From: Tannockella sp964369175
Lineage (GTDB): Bacteria; Bacillota_I; Bacilli_A; Erysipelotrichales; Coprobacillaceae
Reading direction: 5' to 3'
NCBI GenBank assembly: GCA_964369175.1
Contig: CAYJEM010000033.1
Span: 1-21,678 of the forward strand
Length of the DNA: 21,678 bases
Below are positions 1-7,131 of the stretch, in pieces (the stretch's first letter is position 1; every line of letters begins with the position of its first letter). The position numbers and the translations under genes were made by a program. The notes beneath the pieces were generated by a model that saw only the letters and a program-made list of their open reading frames with translations, was not told the DNA's origin and did no database searches.

Positions 1-735
1 GCATCAATTACATATACACCATTTACAGGTGAAACAGATGCACAGTTACTTGAAAAAGCAAAAGACAGAGTAGAAGCTGCTACATATGAAAAAACAAGTG
101 GAGATTTCGATGAAGCAACACTAAATGAATATGTAGAAAACATTGCTAAAACTGCTGTAAATAATGACAGTATTGAGACAAGTGTTACAGATACAAAATA
201 CACTGCACCGGTAGCAGGAACAAAAGAAAATCCAATGGGAATACAAGGAACTTACAGTTTTACTATCAACCTATCAATTGGGAAGAGAAGTGTAAATACA
301 AGTACGATTACTGTAACAATTCCTGCTACAAAATACATGACTTATACAGTAGTTGAAGGAGATAAACAGACTATTGAGCAAGGTGCAACAACACCAATTA
401 CTGTTAAAATAGATGGAGAATTTGCAAAGTATACTGAACTTTATCATGGTAATAAACTTGTTGATAAAAGTAATTATACTGTAGTCGAAGGGTCTACTAT
501 TATAACACTTAATGCAAATTATGTTGAAAAGTTACCAGAAGGGACACATCAATTTACTGCTATTTATACAGATGGGGAGGCGAACTTTACAGTTGAAGTA
601 CGCCCAGGAGCAATAACATCTCCATCAACTGGTGATAATAGTATGTTATCATTATATGTATCAGCGGCAGTACTTTCACTTGCAGGAGCTATATGTGTAT
701 TTTCTAGAAAAAGAAAAAAATCTAAAGTATTATAA
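1..735 (+). CDS. Cell-wall-anchored surface protein, C-terminal part (5' end outside window)
   Basis: The reading frame is open from the first base to a TAA at 733-735, so at least 244 residues belong to a larger protein that starts before the window. An internal ATG at 235 has no ribosome binding site and is not taken as the start. The segment from about residue 115 to 205 (TYTVVEGDKQTIEQG, NYTVVEGSTIITL, LPEGTHQFTAIYTDGEA) resembles the X2-like immunoglobulin-type module common in Bacillota surface proteins. The last 38 residues are a sorting signal: SPSTGD, a hydrophobic stretch (LYVSAAVLSLAGAICVF) and the basic tail SRKRKKSKVL. SPSTG fits the (S/P)PXTG motif known for Clostridioides difficile sortase B rather than LPXTG. 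The protein is therefore probably linked to the cell wall and exposed outside. Its ligand or enzyme activity, if any, lies in the missing part. Confidence 0.85.
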   Translation, partial: ASITYTPFTGETDAQLLEKAKDRVEAATYEKTSGDFDEATLNEYVENIAKTAVNNDSIETSVTDTKYTAPVAGTKENPMGIQGTYSFTINLSIGKRSVNTSTITVTIPATKYMTYTVVEGDKQTIEQGATTPITVKIDGEFAKYTELYHGNKLVDKSNYTVVEGSTIITLNANYVEKLPEGTHQFTAIYTDGEANFTVEVRPGAITSPSTGDNSMLSLYVSAAVLSLAGAICVFSRKRKKSKVL

Positions 736-787
736 AGACATTACTATCAAATAGCATAAATATTAAGAATTTATAAATGTTCATAAG

Positions 788-818
788 GGCAGATAACAAT
801 TTTGTTATTTGCCTTTTT
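788..818 (+). terminator. Rho-independent terminator after first surface gene
   Basis: A 12-base-pair stem (ggcagataacaa at 788-799 with ttgttatttgcc at 802-813, one G-T pair) with a tight loop is followed by five T residues at 814-818. It lies 52 bases after the stop codon of the upstream surface protein. Confidence 0.85.
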
Positions 819-869
819 CGTTGTTCATGTGCTAAAACTCAAAAAAATAGTAAATAAAGTATAGAAATA

Positions 870-898
870 TTGTTCAAGACCTACTGATGTGGTATGAT
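870..898 (+). promoter_or_regulatory. Candidate SigA promoter for the 862-residue surface protein
   Basis: TTGTTC (870-875) and TATGAT (893-898) are separated by 17 bases. The -10 box matches five of six consensus bases but the -35 box only three. Transcription from here would give a leader of about 155 bases before the ATG at 1063. In the rest of the 327-base gap (736-1062), apart from the terminator at 788-818, I see only AT-rich sequence and no gene. Confidence 0.35.
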
Positions 899-1062
899 AT
901 GCGATGTGTGTTATTTACAAATACAGTATCTACAATAGATATAAAAAAAGTGTGTGTAGTAAAGTTATTATTAAGTCAAGTGAGTATAAAATTATATTAA
1001 TCTCAACTTCATAAACACTGTAAATAATATATATAAAATAATATATTTATAAGGAGAAAATA

Positions 1063-3651
1063 ATGAAAACAATAATGAGTAAGTTATCAATTTTAGTAGT
1101 AGCTATGACATTGGTTATTGGTGGACTTTTAAATACTATGAGCGCATCAAGTGAACTACTGTTTAGTCATGAAATAGGTGTAACTCAAAAAGCAAGCGGG
1201 ATATTTACAATCCAAACAAACCATCCGATAGAAGTCGCATCAACGTATGGATATGCAGACTTTATACTTGGCGTTCATGAATTTGAACTAAATGAGGTAG
1301 TAAATAAAACATATATAACCAGTGTTGGAAATTCAGTATTAAGATTAATAGCGGGTACAACAGATGGAGATTATGTATTATCAGAAGCAGGGAATCATTA
1401 TTTATATCAATATAAACCAATGGATAGCGCAACATATTGGCAGCTAGGAACGACATTGCCAAATGCTAATTCAGGGTTTACAGGGGAATACGATGTTACA
1501 ACGACAATTCCAGATTTCATTGATGCATCGCTTATGACAGCAGGTGATTTTAGATTTTTAGTTAAATCATCAGGCACACTATTGACGGAAAATGGTGCAG
1601 TAGTAGCACAACAAGATTATGGAAATGTATATTTTAAATATGGGATTACATCATTAAATGTAAATTATACTGGATTACCTGCAGGTGAAAATTTAGGAAT
1701 GCAATACGGTGATACAATAGTAAATACACTTTATGCACCAACATCATACAAAGGTTTCGATGTAAGTGCTGGTATAACCGCACTAGGTAATACAACGGTA
1801 GCATCGCCAGAGGCAGTTACTACAACATTTACAAATATTAGAACATTTAATATTGGTGATACATATGTAGCTAGTGATGGAAATACATATCAATGTGTTA
1901 GTGTAACATTACCAAGTACAGGGACATATTCAAAGGATAGTGGTTCTTTTGAGGTTACAGAAGCAAGCGGATCACACCAAATTATATACGCATTTGAATC
2001 ACTATCTAGAACACTTTCATACGCTGGTGTAAACTTAGTACCAAGTAGTCAAATATTTGATTTAAATGATACAGTAACAGTTGACTATAATAATGGTGCA
2101 CCTACTGAAACTATAACTATGGATGATAACAAAAGTATTCCTAATCCAACAAGAGAAGGGTATGTATTTAACGGTTTTTTATATTCGGTTGACACAAATA
2201 CACTTACAGCATCATGGTTAGAAGATAGATTAACAGGAGAAGCAGATGAAAATGGTGGAGCAATTGGAGATGGAATACCAGACATATATCAAACAGTCAT
2301 TACATATCATGTAGTAAACGGAACATGGGATGGAACAAACAGCGAACCACAAACAAGAGTAGTAACATTCTATGTGGATGGCAAACCTTCAAATGATCTT
2401 GCCGCAGTGGCAACAATTTTGAAGCCAAATGAAATGCAGGCAAATACTGGATATGAAAATGGAACATGGGATAAAGATATATCACAAACAACATATGAAA
2501 GAAAAGATGATAATAGCACTTTTACACATACGTTCACATTACAAAATCATGAAGTAACATATCCAACATCAACAGGAAATCAAACAGTAACGTTACCACA
2601 TGGTACAACAGTTATCGTTGATAACGCTGATGATAGTCCAACACAAACAGTAACAGTAGATGAAGTAAAAACACTTGATACACCAACAAGAGAAGGATAC
2701 ATCTTTAATGGATATGAATATGATGCAGTTACAAAAACATTTACAGCATCATGGTTAGAAGATAGATTAACAGGAGAAGCAGATGAAAATGGTGGAGCAA
2801 TTGGAGATGGAATACCAGACATATATCAAACAGTCATTACATATCATGTAGTAAACGGAACATGGGATGGAACAAACAGCGAACCACAAACAAGAGTAGT
2901 AACATTCTATGTGGATGGCAAACCTTCAAATGATCTTGCCGCAGTGGCAGCAATCACAAAACCAACAGGAATGCAACCAAATACAGGGTATGATGCAAAT
3001 ACAGGGAATTGGGCAGATGGTGATACTGTAACAATTGCATTTGGTGATGCAAATACTACCTTTGAATATGGATATGATGCAATGTTAAAAGTTTCATATT
3101 TAGGGGTCAACTCTACAAATGCATTAGATTTGGATATTACAAATCAATTATTTAATGCAGGAACTGTAGTTAATGTAAATAACATGAATGGAGATATACC
3201 TTATACAATTACTGTATCTGTAGATACAATGTTAAGTGTACCAACTAGAACAGGTTATACATTTACAGGGTACACATATGATATAGAAACAAATACATTT
3301 AATGCTACTTGGAAAGAAGTAACATATACTGTACAATTTAATTCTAATGGTGGTTCAAATATACCTAGCCAAGAAGTTGCAAGCGGTGGATTTATTAGCG
3401 AACCAACAAAGCCAAGCAAGGAAGGATTTATCTTTACAGGTTGGTATCTTGATGAGCAATTAACTCAATTATTTGATTTTAACACTATGACAATGCCAAG
3501 CAATGGTATAACATTATATGCAGGTTACATAGTTGATGAAGCTTTATCACCTAGTACGGGAGATACAACAAATATAACATTATGGTTTGCTGGGAGTGTG
3601 ATTTCTCTAGCAGCTATGATTTATGTGTATAGAAAAAATAGAAGTAATTAA
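1063..3651 (+). CDS. Secreted repeat surface protein with InlB-type repeats and SPSTGD cell-wall anchor
   Basis: 862 residues starting at an ATG with AAGGAG at 1051-1056. Residues 1-30 form a signal peptide (basic start, hydrophobic ILVVAMTLVIGGLL). The N-terminal 320 residues are unrecognised. Then come three InlB-like modules, each with a P-T-R-x-G-Y-x-F-x-G core and ending in (T/N)A(S/T)W, at about 338-388, 518-567 and 700-752. The first two are followed by identical 69-residue blocks containing GDGIPDIYQTVITYHVVNGT, a type of repeat seen in gut Bacillota surface proteins; the acidic ADENGGAIGDGIPD part resembles a calcium loop. A clear Listeria-Bacteroides (Flg_new/InlB B) repeat sits near 755-826 (VQFNSNGGS, EGFIFTGWYLD). 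The C-terminus is SPSTGD (from 829), a hydrophobic helix and RKNRSN, the same sorting signal as the upstream gene. It is probably an adhesin or other wall-bound protein. No catalytic domain is recognised. Confidence 0.85.
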   Translation: MKTIMSKLSILVVAMTLVIGGLLNTMSASSELLFSHEIGVTQKASGIFTIQTNHPIEVASTYGYADFILGVHEFELNEVVNKTYITSVGNSVLRLIAGTTDGDYVLSEAGNHYLYQYKPMDSATYWQLGTTLPNANSGFTGEYDVTTTIPDFIDASLMTAGDFRFLVKSSGTLLTENGAVVAQQDYGNVYFKYGITSLNVNYTGLPAGENLGMQYGDTIVNTLYAPTSYKGFDVSAGITALGNTTVASPEAVTTTFTNIRTFNIGDTYVASDGNTYQCVSVTLPSTGTYSKDSGSFEVTEASGSHQIIYAFESLSRTLSYAGVNLVPSSQIFDLNDTVTVDYNNGAPTETITMDDNKSIPNPTREGYVFNGFLYSVDTNTLTASWLEDRLTGEADENGGAIGDGIPDIYQTVITYHVVNGTWDGTNSEPQTRVVTFYVDGKPSNDLAAVATILKPNEMQANTGYENGTWDKDISQTTYERKDDNSTFTHTFTLQNHEVTYPTSTGNQTVTLPHGTTVIVDNADDSPTQTVTVDEVKTLDTPTREGYIFNGYEYDAVTKTFTASWLEDRLTGEADENGGAIGDGIPDIYQTVITYHVVNGTWDGTNSEPQTRVVTFYVDGKPSNDLAAVAAITKPTGMQPNTGYDANTGNWADGDTVTIAFGDANTTFEYGYDAMLKVSYLGVNSTNALDLDITNQLFNAGTVVNVNNMNGDIPYTITVSVDTMLSVPTRTGYTFTGYTYDIETNTFNATWKEVTYTVQFNSNGGSNIPSQEVASGGFISEPTKPSKEGFIFTGWYLDEQLTQLFDFNTMTMPSNGITLYAGYIVDEALSPSTGDTTNITLWFAGSVISLAAMIYVYRKNRSN
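2204..2412 (+). repeat. Perfect direct repeat, copy 1 of 2 (209 bp, inside surface protein)
   Basis: Identical base for base, as read by eye, to 2741-2949. The offset is 537 bases (179 codons), so the copies are in the same frame. The flanks on both sides are clearly diverged at DNA level although their encoded modules are related. Confidence 0.95.
2741..2949 (+). repeat. Perfect direct repeat, copy 2 of 2 (209 bp)
   Basis: Second copy of the 2204-2412 segment. It encodes the same block, from the end of an InlB-like module (TASW) through GDGIPD to DLAAVA. Identity stops at 2950 (g against a at 2413). Confidence 0.95.
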
Positions 3652-3662
3652 TTTAATAAAAG

Positions 3663-3701
3663 ACACTAACAAGCACTTAGTATGTGTGAGTTAGTGTTTT
3701 T
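3663..3701 (+). terminator. Terminator of the 862-residue surface protein gene
   Basis: acactaac (3663-3670) pairs with gttagtgt (3690-3697), and a weaker inner pairing (cac/gtg) shortens the loop. A T-run at 3697-3701 follows. It begins 12 bases after the stop codon. Confidence 0.8.
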
Positions 3702-3711
3702 ATATATAAAT

Positions 3712-3737
3712 AAAAACTAGAGCAAGTAGCTCTAGTT
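3712..3737 (-). terminator. Terminator of the NatAB-like operon, overlapping its stop codon
   Basis: A perfect 9-base-pair stem (aactagagc at 3715-3723 with gctctagtt at 3729-3737, loop aagta) is followed on the minus strand by TTTTTATTT. The stem overlaps the stop codon of the permease gene (3736-3738). With the plus-strand terminator just beside it, it separates the two converging units. Confidence 0.8.
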
Positions 3738-5577
3738 AAGATATTAAAATAGCAATAAAATTATTCATAAAATGAAGTATTATAGCAGGATATATACTTT
3801 TGCTCTTATATGTAATAAATCCAAGAACACTACCTAGTAATAACCCAGTAAAGAATTGGAGTATATTCATATGGTAAATACCAAATAAGATACTGGTAAT
3901 TAGAATTATTGTAAACGGATGTTTATCTACATTAAATGCTTTTAATAAAAAACCTCTAAAGAATAATTCTTCACAAATTGCAGGCATTATTGCAACTAGG
4001 AATACTTGTATATATAAGCTATCAAAAGAAATCATATTTGAAAAATTTTCAACAAATGTTTGTAATGATGGAATTATACTAATTAGAATATTTTGTATAA
4101 TAACAACACCAAATAAACTAATAAGGACTAATGGAATACCAAGTAAAATATATTTATAATGAAAGTATTTCAAGGAAAAAGTCTCTTTGAAGTCACACTT
4201 GATATACAAACTATATAAAAGTGGTATCAAAGCGATAATACATTGAGTTGAAAATAGAATAATATGGGTATCAGATGTAAACATTGTAACAACTGTAGAT
4301 AAATATAATATTGCTACAAGCCCTCCAGAAAACAGAATTATACCATCACCAATTCCGGGTGTACCTATAAAAGGGCGATTGCTACGACTTTGAAGTAATT
4401 TAAAATTATGTTTACTTGAAAACAGAATATTTTCACTTGTGAATATTTTTGACAACAATACTACTGCAAGTGAACTATATAGTAAGTTTGACAATATTAC
4501 AAAAGATATAAGTAAATAATCTGTATTTGCTGTAAATAGCGCTTTAACACCAAGTGATATATTAACAATTGGAATAAACGATGTAATTGGGTCTAATGAT
4601 ATTGATGGTACCATTGTAATATAAGATGGTAATAATATAACAAGCATCAAGGGTGTACAGTAATTTTGAGCTTCTTTAAATGATTTTGTCATTGACACAA
4701 CAATCATTGTTATAGCACTTACAAAAAAAGAAAAAGTAACTAGACATATCGCTGTTATTAATAGTGGTAATAGTAATTGCTCAATATTTATTGAAAAAGT
4801 ACTAGGAGTATCTGCATTTACAAGTAATCCAGTAATTAAATACCATATCGATAATGATAGTGATAATACGTTAAGTAATGTTGAAACAACCCCAGCAATA
4901 GCAATTGCTATGAATTTAGAAGCAACTATCTCTAGTGAAGATAGTGGTAAACTTAATAGTGTTTCTAAAGTGTTTCTTTCCCTTTCCCCAGTAACAATAT
5001 CAATTGCAGGATAGATAACACCTAAGACTACACCGACCAACAATAACATTGGTAGAATTTGGCTAAGTAACATTTCGATTGTTTGGGTATTTGTGGCAGT
5101 ATCCTCATAGGAAACATCATTTGGAGTAATTACGCTATAAACTACATCAGACTCTAATAAAGAGTGTTCAAGTTGATAAATTTGAAAATTTGTGAAAAAT
5201 GTTGAAAAATCGTTTATTGTAAAGGAAGCAGATAACTCTGATGAGTTGTACTCAATATATATAGTACCATCTTCTTGAAATAACAAATGATAATCAATAT
5301 GTTTATCAGTAGGAGTAGAACTATAAAATTCTACTGTCTGATAATCATTAGAATCTATATACTCTATAAAGGAATCAGGAATATCACCCTCAAAATAAAC
5401 TATAGCAGGTGACAAAACAGAATCAGATTCAACAACTTGAGAAAACATTGTAACCCCTATAAGTAATAAAGGATAAAGAAAAAGAGGAATAATAATCATA
5501 GATAAAAGTGTTTTTTTATCTCTAATTACTTCAATAATTTCTTTTTTTATAAGTTTTAGTATAATATTAACTCTCAT
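3736..5577 (-). CDS. natB: ABC-2 type (NatB-like) permease fused to a CPBP intramembrane metalloprotease domain
   Basis: 613 residues. The ATG at 5575-5577 has an AGGAGG box at 5583-5588. The N-terminal part (about 1-400) is an ABC-2 permease: a first membrane helix at about 22-45 (LLSMIIIPLFLYPLLLIGV), an extracellular loop to about 170, then a cluster of helices with the ERERNTLETLLSLPLSSLEI segment typical of NatB/YhaP-type permeases. After a further membrane region, the C-terminal 110 residues carry the CPBP/CAAX-protease motifs: EELFFR with the two glutamates at 536-537 and Arg541, His569 in FGIYH, and His602/Asn606 in HFMNN. All expected catalytic positions are present, so the protease half looks active. 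It works with the ATPase encoded just upstream, with an 11-base overlap between the two genes. The exported substrate is unknown: the family name comes from sodium export in Bacillus, but peptides or toxic compounds are equally possible. Confidence 0.88.
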   Translation of the reverse strand: MRVNIILKLIKKEIIEVIRDKKTLLSMIIIPLFLYPLLLIGVTMFSQVVESDSVLSPAIVYFEGDIPDSFIEYIDSNDYQTVEFYSSTPTDKHIDYHLLFQEDGTIYIEYNSSELSASFTINDFSTFFTNFQIYQLEHSLLESDVVYSVITPNDVSYEDTATNTQTIEMLLSQILPMLLLVGVVLGVIYPAIDIVTGERERNTLETLLSLPLSSLEIVASKFIAIAIAGVVSTLLNVLSLSLSIWYLITGLLVNADTPSTFSINIEQLLLPLLITAICLVTFSFFVSAITMIVVSMTKSFKEAQNYCTPLMLVILLPSYITMVPSISLDPITSFIPIVNISLGVKALFTANTDYLLISFVILSNLLYSSLAVVLLSKIFTSENILFSSKHNFKLLQSRSNRPFIGTPGIGDGIILFSGGLVAILYLSTVVTMFTSDTHIILFSTQCIIALIPLLYSLYIKCDFKETFSLKYFHYKYILLGIPLVLISLFGVVIIQNILISIIPSLQTFVENFSNMISFDSLYIQVFLVAIMPAICEELFFRGFLLKAFNVDKHPFTIILITSILFGIYHMNILQFFTGLLLGSVLGFITYKSKSIYPAIILHFMNNFIAILIS

Positions 5578-6349
5578 AAATACCTCCTGTAAGGTCTGTA
5601 TATTTGAAAAATAATTCCCTTACTGAAGAAACATGATGATGATTTAAAAGCTCGTCTACACGACCTGATAATATAATTTTACCATTATAGAGTAATATAA
5701 TACGGTCACATAAAAGTTCGGCTTCTTCCATGTAATGAGTTGAATAGATAATACTTTTTCCTTCTTCCTTTTCACTTTTCATAAAACTAACAATATCATT
5801 ACTACTAATAATATCCAAACCTAACGTTGGCTCATCAAGGATATATAAGTCTGGATTGTGAATCAAGCATCTTGCAATATTAACCCTTTGATATTGCCCA
5901 GTTGACAAAGATTCAATTTTATTATCAATAAACATTGATAAATCAAGGCGATCTACAAGTTCATCAATACGTTCTTTAATATGATCTTTATTAAGACCAT
6001 ATAAGCCACCAAAAGTGAAAAATAATTCACGTGGAGTAAATCGATTATATAATTTTGTGTTATTAGAAATATAAGAAAGCTGACTTTTTATACTTATATT
6101 ACATTTGGAAATATCATTATTTTTGAAGTAAACAGTCCCTGAATCACAAGACATAAGTCCACTAATCATACGCAACAATGTTGTTTTACCAGCACCATTT
6201 GGCCCTAAAATACCTAAAATTTCACCTTTATTTAATGAAAAAGATATGTCGTTTAAAGCATAAAATGACTGGTCTACCTTCTTTTTTTCATCTAAAATAA
6301 CAGTTTTAATAAAACTTTTTGAAATATTTTTTATATCAATTATTTTCAT
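5567..6349 (-). CDS. natA: ABC transporter ATP-binding protein, NatA-like
   Basis: 260 residues. The start at 6347-6349 is preceded on the minus strand by GGGGGATC. It shows all ABC motifs: Walker A GPNGAGKTT (49-57), signature LSTGQ (148-152), Walker B YILDEP (169-174), D-loop after GLD, and the switch histidine in STHYMEE (His205). The N-terminal region (ISKSF, then SFYALNDISFSLNKGE) is typical of the NatA group of drug/sodium exporters. It energises the permease-protease fusion encoded immediately downstream. The overlapping ends indicate translational coupling and a fixed stoichiometry. The pair is transcribed away from the pilus operon, and nothing shows a functional link to it. Confidence 0.9.
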   Translation of the reverse strand: MKIIDIKNISKSFIKTVILDEKKKVDQSFYALNDISFSLNKGEILGILGPNGAGKTTLLRMISGLMSCDSGTVYFKNNDISKCNISIKSQLSYISNNTKLYNRFTPRELFFTFGGLYGLNKDHIKERIDELVDRLDLSMFIDNKIESLSTGQYQRVNIARCLIHNPDLYILDEPTLGLDIISSNDIVSFMKSEKEEGKSIIYSTHYMEEAELLCDRIILLYNGKIILSGRVDELLNHHHVSSVRELFFKYTDLTGGIYES

Positions 6350-6375
6350 TTTGATCCCCCATTATATTTATAAAA

Positions 6376-6397
6376 TATGTAATCTAATTATTACATA
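6376..6397. promoter_or_regulatory. 22-bp palindrome, candidate operator for the natAB-like operon
   Basis: TATGTAAT (6376-6383) and ATTACATA (6390-6397) form a perfect 8-base inverted repeat with a 6-base spacer, 27 bases before the natA-like start codon. Position and symmetry suit a dimeric repressor such as a GntR/YtrA-type regulator, which often controls ABC exporter operons. No regulator gene is in the window. A weak -35-like TTGTAA lies on the minus strand at 6406-6411, which would put the palindrome over the promoter. Confidence 0.45.
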
Positions 6398-6534
6398 AAA
6401 CTGTTTTACAAGGCAAATATATTTAATGAATTGTATAAATAGTAAAAAAATAAATTAACCAATAGTATTGAAAAGTATATAAATAATCAAATTTTTATAA
6501 TATGAAAATCATGTTGAAAATGAAAAAAATGTAG

Positions 6535-6576
6535 ATTACATGGGATGTTAGTATTCCCATAGGAATAGTATGTAAT
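6535..6576. repeat. Nested inverted repeat in the divergent intergenic region
   Basis: The outer arms attacat (6535-6541) and atgtaat (6570-6576) are the same half-sites as in the 6376-6397 palindrome. Inside them atggga (6540-6545) pairs with tcccat (6555-6560). It could be an RNA structure or a second, wide-spaced operator. There is no T-run after it. Confidence 0.35.
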
Positions 6577-6645
6577 AGAAAATGAGTACAAATTGCTTGA
6601 AGTTAAAATATGTACATGATAACATTTTGGTGCGCAAAAATTAGT

Positions 6646-6673
6646 CTAAAAACAAATTACCTATTGTTTTTAG
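6646..6673. repeat. Perfect 10-bp hairpin in the divergent intergenic region
   Basis: ctaaaaacaa (6646-6655) and ttgtttttag (6664-6673) are exact complements around an 8-base loop. No T-run follows directly on the plus strand. On the minus strand TTTTT comes only after a few bases, so a terminator role is uncertain. Confidence 0.4.
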
Positions 6674-6757
6674 TGAATTGACGAAATGAACGCGCGTAGA
6701 TATGTTTGTGTTCTACGGTAGAAGTCTTGAAATTTGGAACCTCCAAGTAAGTTTTCG

Positions 6758-6810
6758 AAAAAAAATGTAAAAAAAATGAACTTTATGTAAACTAGTACCG
6801 TCTATATAAA
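6758..6810 (+). promoter_or_regulatory. ECF-sigma-like promoter A of the pilus operon, with upstream A-tracts
   Basis: GAAC (6778-6781), 17 bases, CGTC (6799-6802), continuing TATATAA. The AAC and CGTC pair with this spacing is the pattern of ECF sigma factor promoters such as those of Bacillus subtilis SigM or SigX. Two A8 tracts at 6758-6765 and 6769-6776, 11 bases apart, lie just upstream like an UP element. A second copy with the same spacing lies at 6912-6936. No good SigA promoter is visible here. Start of transcription would be near 6810, about 320 bases before the first pilin gene. Confidence 0.5.
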
Positions 6811-6821
6811 TGTGCAGATTA

Positions 6822-6867
6822 ATCATATCTTTTGTGTAGGAATAGTGCTTGAGGATTTGGATATGAT
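6822..6867 (+). other. Leader hairpin downstream of promoter A
   Basis: ATCATATC (6822-6829) and GATATGAT (6860-6867) are exact 8-base complements around a 30-base loop that contains TAGGAATA (6837-6844). Copy B keeps the AATCATA and TAGGAATA words but not the 3' arm, so a conserved RNA fold is not shown. Confidence 0.3.
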
Positions 6868-6875
6868 GTTTACTC

Positions 6876-6943
6876 AAAAAAAAAGGAATTTAAAAAAAGT
6901 TAAAAAAAAACGAACTTTATGTAAATTAGAGTCGTCTATATAA
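6876..6943 (+). promoter_or_regulatory. ECF-sigma-like promoter B of the pilus operon, with upstream A-tracts
   Basis: GAAC (6912-6915), 17 bases, CGTC (6933-6936), TATATAA. It repeats promoter A 134 bases downstream. GAACTTTATGTAAA, TAG and CGTCTATATAA are the same in both copies, while the six other spacer bases differ or shift. Three A-tracts (6876-6884, 6892-6898, 6902-6910) precede it. The leader to the first gene would be about 185 bases. Confidence 0.5.
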
Positions 6944-7131
6944 TGCACCATAAATCATACCACACATATAGGAATACTGTAGAAGTGGATTGGGAGTACT
7001 ATTCAATTTTTTAAAATCAATACAGAATCTTTGTGTCATGATCGTTACAAGCTATTTTTTATCGCTTAATAACGTAGTAATCACATAGGTTTAGTAATAT
7101 AAATTATTCTAGAAGGGGAGGTCAGAGTAAA

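Noticed and set aside
2085..3110. Minus-strand open frames with two almost identical copies (MSGIPSPIAPPFSSASPVN...).
   Set aside because: They are the complement of the 209-bp repeats of the surface protein gene and have no start signal of their own.
6711..6723. Short palindrome ttctac-g-gtagaa in the intergenic region.
   Set aside because: Only 6 bases per arm, single occurrence, no relation to a promoter that I can show.
6680..6770. Possible third and fourth ECF-like promoters (GAAT-N16-CGTA near 6676-6699; GGAAC-N15-CGAA near 6737-6759).
   Set aside because: Spacing and boxes differ from the duplicated pair, and they are not repeated, so they are likely chance.
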